From NCBI GenBank assembly GCA_947498705.1, contig CANMLW010000002.1:405735-469734 (forward strand): 64,000 nucleotides of DNA. The letters run 5' to 3'. The DNA is from an uncultured Aquimarina sp. GTDB lineage: Bacteria > Bacteroidota > Bacteroidia > Flavobacteriales > Flavobacteriaceae. This document shows, one piece after another, positions 17,473 through 29,200 of this stretch. The notes below the pieces were generated by a model. It saw nothing but the letters and a program-made list of their open reading frames with translations, did not search any database and was not told the DNA's origin. Numbering within the stretch: the first letter of the stretch is position 1; each line of letters starts with the position of its first letter. A program made the position numbers and the translations under genes.

Positions 17473-20352
17473 ATGGTTCAAAATTACCCTACTTTAGTAA
17501 ACAAAGGACTACACAAATACCTTAGATGGATTCTATATTTGGTAGTAGTTCTTATATCAGAGCAAAATTTTGCGCAACAATCGTTTAATTATCAGGCGGT
17601 CATTAGAGATGCCTCTGGAAATGTGTTAACTAATCAAACTATAGGAGTAGAAATTATCCTATTGCAAGGAAGCGCTACTGGTACCAATGTATATGAAGAA
17701 ACCCATACGGTAACCTCAAATGCTCAAGGTGTTATTGCTTTGGCAGTAGGTGGAGGAACGACTGTAGATAGCTTTATGAATATTGATTGGAGTACACAAG
17801 ATTATTGGCTTCAGGTAGGAATCGATACCACAGGAGGAACAAATTATACTACCCTTGGTGCTTCGCAATTGCAATCAGTACCTTATGCCAATTATGCAAT
17901 CAATGGTCCTGATGCTGACTCTACTAACGAGATCGAATTACCAACAGGAGGAACAAATGGTCAGGTATTAGTAACTGATGGTGCTGGTAACTACAGTTGG
18001 GTAACCGATAAGGTAGACGATGCTGATGCTGATGCTACTAATGAGATAGAATTGCCAACGGGAGGAACTAACGGACAAGTTTTAGTAACTGATGGTAGTG
18101 GTAACTACAGTTGGGTTACTGATCAAGTGGATGATGGCGATACCGATGCCACCAACGAGATTGAGTTGCCCACAGGCGGTACCAACGGTCAGGTTTTAGT
18201 TACCGATGGCAGTGGTAATTACAGCTGGGTAAATGATAAAGTAGATGATGGGGACACCGATGCTACTAATGAAATAGAATTACCAACAGGTGGTACCAAT
18301 GGTCAGGTTTTAGTAACCGATGGCTCAGGAAATTACAGTTGGGTAAATGACAAGGTTGATGATGGCGATATCGATGCTACTAATGAGATCGAATTGCCAA
18401 CAGGAGGCACGAGTGGTCAGGTTTTAGTAACCGATGGTTCTGGTAACTACAGTTGGGTAACCGATAAGGTAGATGATGGTGATACTGATGCTACTAATGA
18501 GATCGAATTACCAACCGGTGGTACCAATGGACAACTATTAAGTACAGACGGAAGTGGGAATTATAGCTGGGTAAGTGATACAAAAGGAGCTTTTAGTACG
18601 ACTGCTAATGTAACCAGCAATGCACCTGGTACAATTGCTACCGATGATTTTGTGTTTGGAAGTACGCAATTAGATAACGATACATCAACAACCGATGATG
18701 ACAATAGAATGTTCTTTGATAAAGAAAAAGGAGCATTTAGAGTAGGAAGAGCATTTTCTGATCAATGGGATGATGCAAATGTACTGCGATATACGATTGC
18801 AATGGGTAATAGTAGTATGGCCAAGGGTATATACAGTGTAGCTATTGGGGATAGAAATACTGCCAATTTTGATACCTCGATAGTGTTGGGAGATAGGAAT
18901 ACAACCGATGCCCCTAATAGTTATGCATTAGGTTCTAATCTTATAACAAATTCACCTATTCAAACTAGTTTAGGAATTAATAACACTAGTTATTCACCTT
19001 CAAACCCTAATTCATTTACAGAACCTACAAATAGGCTATTGGTGGTAGGTAATGGTACAACAAGCACGAATAGAAGCGATGCTTTGGTGATATTAAGAAA
19101 TGGAAACACAACTTTAAACGGACAGTTAACCATCGATGGGGATAATCAGGGAGCAGGAAGAGGATATACATTACCCGTACAAGATGGTACTGCCAATCAG
19201 GTGATGACCACAGATGGTGCCGGAAATGTATCGTGGATAAATCCTCCTGATAATAGTATAATAACAGATACAGATAACGATACCAAAATTCAGGTAGAAG
19301 AAACTACAGATGAAGATGTTATTCGGTTTGATGTAGCAGGTACAGAAGCGGCAAGCATTAATAACACCGGAGTATTAACAGTAAATAATAGTGCTTCTAT
19401 AGGAAATATAACTACAGGAAATAAGAATGTACTATTAGGAGGAACAGGAAATGCTTTGGAAACGAGAGGAGCTAACAATTCATTAAATGTAGCGATAAGC
19501 GAAGAATATGCAAATGCGGGTAGTATCCATGCATATAATAATTTGGGACAGGAACGTTTTGCAGCCTTTATTGATACTTCTACAGATGTTGCTGCTTTGT
19601 TTACATATGGTCCCAATTCGAATAATATAGTAATGGGTAATCTTAGTGGATTTAGTGACAACGGTTTTTTGGGAGTTGCAAATGATGCTTCTTCTCCTGT
19701 TGCAGGAATGTATGTAGATGCCGATGGAAAAGGGGTAATCTATGGGGATATCAAAAATTTTAGGATGCAACACCCTAATGATAATAGCAAAGAAATTTGG
19801 TATGCCTCTTTAGAAGGCCCCGAAGCTGGTGCATATGCAAGAGGAACAGGAACCTTAAAAAATGGTCAGGCAATTGTGCAATTTCCAGATCATTATAAAG
19901 AAGTTGTTAATCCTGCAGATATAACTGTAATAATTACACCCAATTCTACCAACTCTAAAGGGTTAGCTGTAATAGATAAAGATGCAACTGCTTTTGAAGT
20001 AAAAGAACTCGCTGATGGTAATGGTAACTATACTTTTGATTGGATTGCAATTGGAGTACGAAAAGGGTTTGAAAACTTTGAGGTGGTTAGAAAAAAGCCA
20101 GCACAAAAACGTTCTGGGTCTCGATCTTCTAAACGTAATAGTTCTTCAATTTCTCCTCCTGCTTTGAGCACAGGTATAGATGCAAAATCTTCTTTACTAT
20201 TGACAAAAAGAGAATCGGTCACTACAAAAAGCAGGGAAAAAGAGCCAAAAACGGATGCCTCTCTAGAAAAGGAAATAAAAGCGTTAAAACAAGAAAATGA
20301 AAATATAAAGAATCGTCTGCAAAAGTTAGAAGAGTTACTTCTAAAAAAGTAA
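17473..20352 (+). CDS. Repetitive surface protein with coiled-coil C terminus
   Basis: A 959-residue protein. The N-terminal hydrophobic segment (about 17-35, ending FAQQ) is a plausible signal peptide. It is followed by a flavobacterial NYQAVIRDASGN domain (about 37-145), six 38-residue repeats with NEIELPTGGTNGQVL (about 152-375), a region with short adhesin-head-like repeats such as YSVAIGDRNTA (about 420-520), a beta domain with WYASLEGPEAGAYARGTG (about 775-880) that resembles C-terminal domains of phage-tail-like surface proteins, a basic Ser-rich linker, and a C-terminal coiled coil (about 925-959). No T9SS sorting domain is visible. The stop overlaps an ATG at 20352 in the frame of the next gene, which does have a sorting domain. 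Motif copy 2 lies upstream. Function unknown; a fibrous or trimeric surface role is a guess. Confidence 0.85.
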   Translation: MVQNYPTLVNKGLHKYLRWILYLVVVLISEQNFAQQSFNYQAVIRDASGNVLTNQTIGVEIILLQGSATGTNVYEETHTVTSNAQGVIALAVGGGTTVDSFMNIDWSTQDYWLQVGIDTTGGTNYTTLGASQLQSVPYANYAINGPDADSTNEIELPTGGTNGQVLVTDGAGNYSWVTDKVDDADADATNEIELPTGGTNGQVLVTDGSGNYSWVTDQVDDGDTDATNEIELPTGGTNGQVLVTDGSGNYSWVNDKVDDGDTDATNEIELPTGGTNGQVLVTDGSGNYSWVNDKVDDGDIDATNEIELPTGGTSGQVLVTDGSGNYSWVTDKVDDGDTDATNEIELPTGGTNGQLLSTDGSGNYSWVSDTKGAFSTTANVTSNAPGTIATDDFVFGSTQLDNDTSTTDDDNRMFFDKEKGAFRVGRAFSDQWDDANVLRYTIAMGNSSMAKGIYSVAIGDRNTANFDTSIVLGDRNTTDAPNSYALGSNLITNSPIQTSLGINNTSYSPSNPNSFTEPTNRLLVVGNGTTSTNRSDALVILRNGNTTLNGQLTIDGDNQGAGRGYTLPVQDGTANQVMTTDGAGNVSWINPPDNSIITDTDNDTKIQVEETTDEDVIRFDVAGTEAASINNTGVLTVNNSASIGNITTGNKNVLLGGTGNALETRGANNSLNVAISEEYANAGSIHAYNNLGQERFAAFIDTSTDVAALFTYGPNSNNIVMGNLSGFSDNGFLGVANDASSPVAGMYVDADGKGVIYGDIKNFRMQHPNDNSKEIWYASLEGPEAGAYARGTGTLKNGQAIVQFPDHYKEVVNPADITVIITPNSTNSKGLAVIDKDATAFEVKELADGNGNYTFDWIAIGVRKGFENFEVVRKKPAQKRSGSRSSKRNSSSISPPALSTGIDAKSSLLLTKRESVTTKSREKEPKTDASLEKEIKALKQENENIKNRLQKLEELLLKK
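17929..18612 (+). repeat. Six 114-bp tandem coding repeats
   Basis: Units start at 17929, 18043, 18157, 18271, 18385 and 18499, exactly 114 bases (38 codons) apart. The protein sequence is almost constant while codons differ at many third positions, so most copies are not freshly duplicated. Confidence 0.9.
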
Positions 20353-20432
20353 TGTTATGGATGAATCCTTTCTCATTTTTGAAAATGAATACATATAAAC
20401 AGATGAAGAATATACAAAACAGATATAACCTA

Positions 20433-20879
20433 ATGAAATATATAACACTTGTTTTGCTAGTGTTGTTGTGTGAAGGTCTTTGGTCACAAACCATAGAACG
20501 TCAGGTGATTGCATCATCAGGAATGACATTGATGAACGATCAGGTAACATTAGATTTTACGATAGGTGAAATTACAATCACAACCATCAATAATGAAAGT
20601 TCTGTTTTGACACAAGGGTTTCACCAACCATCATATATGGTGATCACCACAGAACCAGATACACCAACAACTTTTTCATTATATCCCAACCCAACTTCGG
20701 GAAAGGTTATTATCGAAGGAGAAGGAGTAAAAGAAGTCAATTTATATAGCATAACCGGGCAATGGATCTTTAGAACCCATCAATCTGGTTTTGATATTTC
20801 TCACCTGTCTGCTGGTGTATATATGGCTCAAATAGAAACGACATCAACAACAGTTATCAAAAGAATTGTAAAAGAATAA
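20433..20879 (+). CDS. Small T9SS type A sorting-domain protein
   Basis: The frame is open from an ATG at 20352, which overlaps the previous stop, but MKYITLVLLVLL from 20433 gives a proper signal peptide ending at LWSQ. The mature part is about 130 residues: a beta region (QVIASSGMTLMNDQVTLDF) common in small flavobacterial secreted proteins, then a sorting domain with LYPNPTSGK and a basic C-terminal end. It is probably in one operon with the coiled-coil gene before it, which lacks a sorting domain. A terminator follows at 20922. Confidence 0.82.
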   Translation: MKYITLVLLVLLCEGLWSQTIERQVIASSGMTLMNDQVTLDFTIGEITITTINNESSVLTQGFHQPSYMVITTEPDTPTTFSLYPNPTSGKVIIEGEGVKEVNLYSITGQWIFRTHQSGFDISHLSAGVYMAQIETTSTTVIKRIVKE

Positions 20880-20921
20880 ACTACAGAGGGGGAAAGTAGT
20901 TTTGTTGACTGGTTATTTTTA

Positions 20922-20946
20922 ACACTCGCTTAGGCGAGTGTTTTTT
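20922..20946 (+). terminator. Rho-independent terminator
   Basis: ACACTCGC-TTAG-GCGAGTGT followed by a run of T, 43 bases behind the stop at 20879. Confidence 0.85.
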
Positions 20947-21032
20947 GTTTGCTATCTAATCTTTTCCAAATAGCAAAATATAGTTTGTAAAGGGAGCTTT
21001 TTGATAAAGTTTAAACCAGTTCAAATTAAAAG

Positions 21033-21058
21033 TAGGGTATAGTAACACAAAACTGTAT
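21033..21058 (+). promoter_or_regulatory. TAGGGT-N14-CTGTAT motif, copy 3 (regulator gene)
   Basis: TAGGGT (21033-21038) and CTGTAT (21053-21058), 14-base spacer, 101 bases before the preferred start of the TPR/HTH regulator gene. This copy links the regulator to the surface genes. Confidence 0.65.
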
Positions 21059-21159
21059 ATCATAAAAGGTCAAAAGGATGATGATATACCAAATGATTGG
21101 TTATCGATCACTTCTTTTTACTAGAATAACCGGTATAAACAATTTTGATGATTTTGAGT

Positions 21160-22770
21160 ATGAGACTTACTCTATGTATTATAATGATATTTTCTCTGGC
21201 ACAGGGCCAACAGAAATCAGAGTATGTCGATACTCAAGATAGTCTGAAGGTCGAGGAGTTATATAGGTTGGCCAAAGAAAATTCGGATCGCCAACCCCAT
21301 GAGGCCAAAAAATACTTATATCAGCTTGTACAGTACATAGATAGTTTGGTAGCTCCTCGAGGTGCAATAAATAAATATTTTAATAAAAAAAAGGCAGATG
21401 CTTATCATTTTCTAAGTTATTATGAGCGTAGAGAGCATAATTTTGATGAAGCTGCACTATTAGCGCAAAAAAGTATAGATATAAAACTTGCAGAGGGGTT
21501 AGACTCTTTGTTAGCAATATCATACCACCAAAAAGCCAAAGCATGGATTTCTGTCATAAACTCTATGGACGATGGTATTAAACAACTTAAGACAGCAGAG
21601 CAGGTAGCAGAAAAATATCAACAAACAGGGCAGTTACTTGAGATTTACAGTTCGTTTGGATCGGCGTATGGAGTAACAAGTGATACGATTAACGCCATGA
21701 AGTATTATAACAAATCTATACAATTGGTTGACTCTATAGGTACCGATTATCAGAAAGCGGCGATGTATGCTAATTATGCAAGTATCCTAAGACGTTTTAA
21801 CGATTATGAAGGTAATTTACCCTATTTACAAAAGGCAATAGCGCTTCACAAAAAAAACAATAATAAAATTGGGTTAGAGTCGGGTTTGTATGCCTTGGGA
21901 GTGCATTATACCAAAGTTGGTCAACCTCAAAAAGGTATTTTTCATCTCAAAGAAGCAATTGAAATATGTTTAGAACTTAAGAGTGATGCTGTACTACCGT
22001 TTAGATACCAGGCCTTGAGCAGAAGTTATAAAGCTTTAGGTAACTACAAAGAAAGTTATAAGGCATATGTTACTTATCACAAGCTATTAAAAAAACGCAA
22101 TGATGTAGAAGAAGCCAAGAAACTGGCAAAGTTAGAAGTCACTTTTGCTTTTAAGAAACAACAAGCTATAGATAGTTTGAAGTTTGTAACAGAAAAACGA
22201 GAATTGGCTTTAATGACCAAGTCCGAAGAATCAAAAAAATATTTGTATTTAACCCTGTTTTTAACAACACTTATTGGCGGTGGCATTATAGCTTACTTTA
22301 GAAATCGGATCCATAAAAATAAAGAAGAAGCCACTTTGGTAGAGTTAGAAAAGAGTAGGCAGGAATTAACAATATATACGCAACGTCTATTAGAAAAAAG
22401 TAAAGAACAAGAGATTTTGTCCACAGAATTAGAGCAACTAAAAGAAAAAATGGATGAAAAACTACCTATCGAGAATTTGCTAGAATTATCTAACTCCAGG
22501 ATATTAACTAAAGAGGATTGGTTATTGTTTAAGCAAAAATTTACGCTTGTTTACCCTTATTTTTTAATCAACCTAAAGAACAAAGGTTTTCAGTTTACAG
22601 AATCTGAAGAACGTTTATTAGCATTAGAAAAACTAAATTTAAACAATAGGGATATCTCTACCATTCTTGGGATCGCACCCAAAAGTGTTATGGTAACAAG
22701 ATATCGTCTTAAAAAGAAATTAAATATTCCTAAAGAAATTAATCTCATTGATTTTATCGAGAAGGGATAA
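21160..22770 (+). CDS. TPR - transmembrane - HTH (LuxR-like) regulator
   Basis: The frame is open from TTG 21145 and ATG 21148; ATG 21160 gives the signal-like MRLTLCIIMIFSLAQG. About 535 residues: an N-terminal export signal, a run of tetratricopeptide repeats (about 25-345), one transmembrane segment (YLYLTLFLTTLIGGGIIAYF, about 362-381), a coiled coil, and a C-terminal LuxR-like helix-turn-helix (ERLLALEKLNLNNRDISTIL ... SVMVTRYRLKKKL). In this flavobacterial family the TPR part is taken to be periplasmic and the HTH cytoplasmic, making a one-protein sensor-regulator. It sits amid the T9SS cargo genes and carries their upstream motif, so it may control them and itself (inference). A paralogue lies at 54427-56010. 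Confidence 0.88.
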   Translation: MRLTLCIIMIFSLAQGQQKSEYVDTQDSLKVEELYRLAKENSDRQPHEAKKYLYQLVQYIDSLVAPRGAINKYFNKKKADAYHFLSYYERREHNFDEAALLAQKSIDIKLAEGLDSLLAISYHQKAKAWISVINSMDDGIKQLKTAEQVAEKYQQTGQLLEIYSSFGSAYGVTSDTINAMKYYNKSIQLVDSIGTDYQKAAMYANYASILRRFNDYEGNLPYLQKAIALHKKNNNKIGLESGLYALGVHYTKVGQPQKGIFHLKEAIEICLELKSDAVLPFRYQALSRSYKALGNYKESYKAYVTYHKLLKKRNDVEEAKKLAKLEVTFAFKKQQAIDSLKFVTEKRELALMTKSEESKKYLYLTLFLTTLIGGGIIAYFRNRIHKNKEEATLVELEKSRQELTIYTQRLLEKSKEQEILSTELEQLKEKMDEKLPIENLLELSNSRILTKEDWLLFKQKFTLVYPYFLINLKNKGFQFTESEERLLALEKLNLNNRDISTILGIAPKSVMVTRYRLKKKLNIPKEINLIDFIEKG

Positions 22771-22974
22771 AATGTAAATCTTTCCTGTTTGATTCAATGT
22801 ATTCTGTAAACAAGCTACTTTTTTGTTAAAATACTGATAATGAGTGGTTTTTAGGATAATTGTATCCCTTTTTGTATACCTCGTTTTACTTAAATAATCG
22901 ATGAATGGTCATATTATTGTGATCAATTACATGTGTTTTTAATCTTGTTGCAAAAAATATTTTCAAAAAATAAA

Positions 22975-23000
22975 TAGGGTTAAGCAGATGTTGCCTGTAT
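22975..23000 (+). promoter_or_regulatory. TAGGGT-N14-CTGTAT motif, copy 4
   Basis: TAGGGT (22975-22980) and CTGTAT (22995-23000) preceded by AAAAAATAAA, the same A-run as copy 5. It lies 49 bases before the small ATG at 23050 but 266 before the giant gene at 23267, an atypically long leader. Confidence 0.65.
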
Positions 23001-23049
23001 TAATTAAAAGAGATATAAAATATCAATAACTAATAAAGCCCCCAGGTTT

Positions 23050-23151
23050 ATGAAAAAAAAATACTTCTTCAGTTTAAATATTCCATTGCATATATATCAA
23101 AAGATGCTTTTCGAATCATGCCTATTCTATTGCTACTTATTAATGAAGTAG
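23050..23151 (+). other. 33-codon leader ORF, possible remnant or upstream ORF
   Basis: ATG 23050 preceded by a CCCCC run (23039-23043), placed relative to motif copy 4 just as the real starts are at the other copies. The peptide begins MKKKYFFSLNIPLHI and contains no domain. It is either an upstream ORF in the leader of the giant gene or the decayed start of a replaced gene. The rest of the 22771-23266 gap is AT-rich with no other feature seen. Confidence 0.35.
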
Positions 23152-23266
23152 TAAAATGAAACCCGAACACCAATCTGGCAATGTATCTCAATGATATAAT
23201 CGCACAGAAGACCTTATATATTCATTTGTAATCACTTTTAATACCTAGAAAAACCCCTTAATCATC

Positions 23267-26200
23267 ATGAAAAACTACTATAAACCTTTAAAAACAATAA
23301 AGAACGCATCCATATTGTTGCTTTTCTTTTTAACGCTAGGAGCAAATGCCATAGCGCAAACCTTTACCGAAGTAGAAAATAACAATACGATTGGTGTTGC
23401 ATTGGCATCTTCTCAAGATAGGATCTATGGAGCTGGAAATGTTGCGGGAACAATTTCTTCTTCAGAATCTGATTTTTGGGTTATTTCCAGAAAAGCAGAT
23501 CAGGCAACACAAATGAAGTTACTTGTTGATGCAGCTTATGTTGGTAATAATGGACAAATCGATTTTAGGGTTTGGGAATATACAGGTGGTAACTGGGGCG
23601 TGTCTGGCAGTGAAGTAGGTACGTTAAGAACATCTCCAAGACCCAATTTTTTCACTCATGAAGTAGATTTAAATTATCAGAATAATCTAAATGGAAGTGG
23701 AGTTAGTGATAATTATTATGCTATAGAAGTATTTTCGACTTCGGCAAGCGTTATAAACTATTCAATACCGCTTAGTGCTTCAAGTCTATATTTTAATTTC
23801 TGTTATGAGTTTAGTCACCTAACACCAACAGCTTTGCAGGTAAATGATGCAGATGTAACATTAAATAACTTGACTATAAATGGTTCTGAAGACCGTTACT
23901 ACATTGTAAAGTTTTCGGCAACCAATTCGTTCACTGATTTTACCGACCATTATATACAGGATCAAGCACTGCCTACAGCAGCAGCCAGTAATTCATATAG
24001 TGGTTCTGGAGAGCATATTGCTTATGTGGGTACCGATAACGGTGCTATACAGGCAGCGATGACTATGACCAATTTACAGCGTAATACAACCTATTACTAT
24101 AAAATATATCCATATAATAATTGTCAAGGATATATCAACTATAATAACTCAATAGCTTCTGTAGCGATAACAACGTGTCCGGGAACAGCTCCAAATACAG
24201 GATCAGTAAATTCGGTATCACCAACATCGCCAACAACGGCAACTATTAATACTTTAGGAAGACCCGCAGGAGCAGATGCAGATATGGGGTATATCGTAAA
24301 ATTTAGCGATACTAATAGTTTTACCGCGCCTAGTGGAGCAACTTTACCTCCAGTTTCAACGGATTACTCAGGTAAAACCGGGGAACAAGTAGTATATACG
24401 GGTGCTGTAGGAAACGGAGCAGGAACTACTGATGATATTAATCAGGTAATAACAGGATTGCAGATCAATACAGAATATTATGTAAAAGTATACACCTATG
24501 ATTTATGTGGTGGTACATATAATTATGATACCACTGGATCTGCAGTAGTAACCACCAATTATGTGTGCGCAGCACCCTCATCGGCAGTAACCAATGTAGT
24601 TACAAGTGTAACAGGGGCTACTACTATAGGAATTGATACTTTTACACCACCATCCAATGCATCACAAGGAACGTTAGCATATATAGTTAAAGTAAGTGAT
24701 GTAAACTTATTTACAACACCAACATCAGTGCCTAGCTCGTCAAGCACAGTATATAATGCGGTTACTGGGGGAGAGCAAGTAATGTATGTGGGGAGCTCTG
24801 CTGCTCCTAATATTTCAGTTTCAGGATTGATTAGTAATGGAACCTATTATATAAAAGTATATGCCTATAATACCTGTGCAGGGAGTGAGTATTTTGAAAC
24901 AACAGGAAGTACCGCAGTTTCTGTAAAAACATGCGGAGCACCAGTAGGAAATTCAGAATTAAATGCTTTCCGAGAAGATTTACATTGGGAAACTAGGGTT
25001 TCCCCTATTATCTCTAATGTGCCTGTTGGTGTAGAAGGACAAGTAGTAAAAATAAATATAGAAAATACGTTTACCGATATAACCGGAGCTTTAAATACCT
25101 TGCCAACAGCAGATGTAAATTATTCTGGCTCTGGAGAGCAAGTGGTTTTAGCAGGGGCATTTCCAGAAGGGCAAGCTTTTACGGCACAGAACCTATTGCC
25201 CAACACACAGTATTTCTTTAAGATTTATTCATATACCGAATGTGCGGGAGTCTATTATTTTTCGAATACCTCAGATGCTATTTCAACATATACACCAGGG
25301 GTAACCGATAAATTAGCATCTAATGCAGTAATTGATAATTATACAGGAACAGCATTTACCTTAGCCTCATTTATCGCTGCACCAGCTGCCGATAACGGAT
25401 TGGGGATACCTAAAGGGTATATCGTAAAAATGAATACCGTAAATAGTTTTACCCCCCATGGCTTTAGAGGACCCATACCTACACCCGATGCAGATTATAA
25501 AGGAGGAGAACAGGTGATGTATGTAGGTAGTTCTGTAACACCCAATCAGGTAATAACAGGTTTAACTCCGGATATTACCTATTATTTTACCATTTATGCT
25601 TATAACGATTCTGGAGCCCCCTATTTTATAAATAGCTATCAGCAAACAGGGTATGAATTTTCAGTAGTGAATAACGGTTCTTTGCTTATACCAACGATTA
25701 CATTTGATGATGTAACGGTTAACGCTGGTGCTCCCAATTTTAACCTGAATGCAACCTCAGATCCTAGTGGAGGAATTAGCTATAGAATGATAAATGATGG
25801 AGGTACAGGAACTACATTAAGCGGCACCAATAATGAAACGGTGACTGTAGGCAGTGCAGGAACGGTAATCATAGAAGCTTTACGAGCGGCAACAGCAACG
25901 CATCAGGTTGCTGCTAAAACGATGACCTTAACTATAACTGCACCCTTAGCAACCTTAGGAGGAGGTATTGCATATGAAGTAAATTCTGGCCCAACAACTT
26001 TAGATATGACTACTACTATAAGTTCTAATTCTACTGGGGCGTATACTTTTGAAATTATTGGAGGAACATTAGGATACACCATCAATGGTAATTTATTAAA
26101 TCTAAACAATGTTGCGGGTTCTATAGTAATAAAAGTAACACAAGCTGCAGATGCAAATTATAGTGAAACAGTAGCCTTTTATTCAACAGCATTTTATAAT

Positions 26201-29200
26201 GCTGGATTCTCGCCAAAAACAGACATAGCACATAATTTATTCGATTTTTCCTTAAATCCGGGGGAAAGTCATACCATAATAACAGCTCAAAATTTGTCTA
26301 GTCAAACCACCACTTATAGTATTGTAAATGATGGAGGGACAGGATCCACATTAATTGGAAATGTGTTTACGGCAGGAGGTGCAGGAACGGTAATATTACG
26401 TGCTTTTACCCCTGATGATTTCTTATATAATGCTACCACAACAGATGTAACTGTTACAATAAACGGGACACCACAAACCATTACCTTTAATCCGTTGAGT
26501 GATGTTACCTATGGAGATGCAGCTTTTGATTTAACGGCTACAGCTTCTTCTGGTTTAGTAGTAAGCTATGCGAGTTCAGATCCTACGATTGCTTCAATTT
26601 CTGGTAGTACCGTTACCATTCATAAAGATGGAACGGTAAACATTACGGCTTCACAAGCTGGAGGTGGAGTGTATGATCCTGCTCCAGATGTAATACAACC
26701 ATTAACAGTAAATCCTATTACATTAGTCAATCAGAACGTAGCTTTAAATACAACAGGTTCTGGGCTATGTAGCACAACTGCAACAGTGTCTTTGGATAAT
26801 ACTCAGTCAAATGTAGATTATTACTTAAGAAATAATAGTGATAATACTATCATTGAAGGCCCAGTTGCTGGGACAGGAAGTGGAATTTCGTTTGCTTCAG
26901 AAGTTTTAACGGCCAATCGTACTTATAATGTCATGGCAGTACAAGGTAATCAAACCTTACCATCTGCTACTAATACATTGTTAATGTCTGGTACCCCAAT
27001 GGCTAGTGTACAGGCATTAGATGCTAAAACTATAAATTTAACACAGCCAGATGGAGCATCAGCTATTGTATCGGTTGCCAGTTCTCAATCAGGAATAAGT
27101 TATTATTTACAAGACAATACGACCAATGAAGTATTACAAGGCCCTCTTACGGGAACAGGTAGTGATGTGTCATTTGCTTCAGATGCGATAACAGCAGATA
27201 AAACCTATAAAGTGGTAGGAACTGATGCAACTGCTAATCATGGAATTAGAACAGTATTACGTTTGGATAATGTGGATGATTATGTAAGTATTCCGGCAAT
27301 CAGTTCACATTTAAGTAATACTCAACAAGCAACTATTGAAACTTGGGTAAAAATTCCAGCAGCCGATGCTACCGATATTAATGCTTCTATTATTTCTTTT
27401 GAGGGGTATTCAAGTTTTTTTAATCCATCAGTTACAGTTGTTCCTTTTTATATTAATATTTCAGGAGGAACTATTTTTGCGGGTCATTATGACAATGATG
27501 TTGATGATGGAGGAGCTTATAATACACCAGGATATACTTATCCTATAGATACTTGGTTTCATGTCGCAGCAACAATGAATGGACCTGCTATTAATTTCTA
27601 TGTCAATGGAAACCTAATAGGTTCAACTGGGATTTATTCTGGGTTTGAATTTTTTCAATTATCATCAAACATCCGATTAGGAAGAAATTATGAAAGTACA
27701 TCAAATAGTAGCAAACTGTTTGGTGGAGCGTTAGCACAAACCAGGATTTGGAACGGAATCCGTACTCAAACTGAGATTACCTCTACTATGAATACCCAGT
27801 TTACTACGCCACAAACGGGCTTGGTGTTAAATTATAATTATGATCAAACTTCTGGGACAACAGTGTCTGATGCATCAGGAAACACCAATACAGGTACCTT
27901 ACAAAATGGAGCAGGCGATGCCACCAATTGGGTAAGTGATTTGTTTACAGATAGTGTTTGTGGATTTGTGCCTATGAGTAACACAGTAACAGCCACTCAT
28001 TCTGCAACACAATCACAAACAATAACGTTTAATTCGTTAACAACAAAAAGCTATGGCGATGCTACTTTCGATTTAACGGCAACTTCAGATTCTGGATTAC
28101 CCGTTAGTTATGTAAGTTCTGATACCTCTGTAGCGACTATTTCGGGCACTACAGTAACCATAGTAGGTGCAGGTACAACTACAATAACTGCAAGTCAAGC
28201 AGGAGATGCTACTTATACTCCTGCGATCGATGTTGCACAAGATCTAACGGTTAGTAAAAGAAATATAGAAATCACAGCAAATGCCGTTTCAAGGGCATAT
28301 GGAGATACAGATAATCTAACCTATCAAATTACTTCAGGTAGTTTAGTAAGTGGCGATGCCCTTACAGGTAGTTTGACAAGAGTGGCCGGAGAAGATGTTG
28401 GGACTTATGCGATAAATCAAGGAACCTTGAGCGCTGGTGGTAGTTATAATATAACCTTTGTGTCTAATGATCTTACCATTACTCAAAGAGCAATTGAAGT
28501 TACCGCCGATGCCAAAACAAAAATATATGGAGATGCAGATCCTGCATTAACGTATCAGATTACTTCTGGAGCGTTACAAGGTAGTGATGCCTTTACCGGG
28601 AATTTAAACAGAATAACAGGAGATGCAGTAGGAACGTATGCGATCAATCAAGGATCATTGGCTTTAAGTAGTAACTATATATTGACATTTATTTCAGACG
28701 ATTTAAGTGTTACCGCAAGAGCCATTGAAGTTACTACCGATGCAAAAACAAAAATATATGGAGACGCAGATCCCGCCTTGACCTATCAAATCACATCTGG
28801 AGTGTTACAAGGTAGTGATGCCTTTACAGGAACAGTAACAAGAGTAGCTGGAGAAATAGTAGGAACGTATGCGATCAATCAAGGATCATTAGCTTTAAGT
28901 AGTAATTATACATTGACATTTGTATCAGATGATTTAAGTATTACTGCAAGAGCAATTGAAGTTACCGCCGATGCCAAAACAAAAGAATATGGAGATGCAG
29001 ATCCGACATTAACCTATCAGGTTACTTCAGGAGTGTTACAAGGTAGTGATGCTTTTACAGGAGCAGTAACAAGAGTAACTGGAGAAGCCGTAGGAACGTA
29101 TGCAATTAATCAAGGAACCTTAGCATTAAATAGTAATTATAACTTATCGTTTGTATCTAGCGATTTTGAAATTACAAAAGCAACGGTTGCAATTGTAATT

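Noticed and set aside
17929..18612. CRISPR-like regular repeats
   Set aside because: The 114-bp units are in-frame, coding and diverge mainly at third codon positions; no short repeat with unique spacers exists here or elsewhere in the window.
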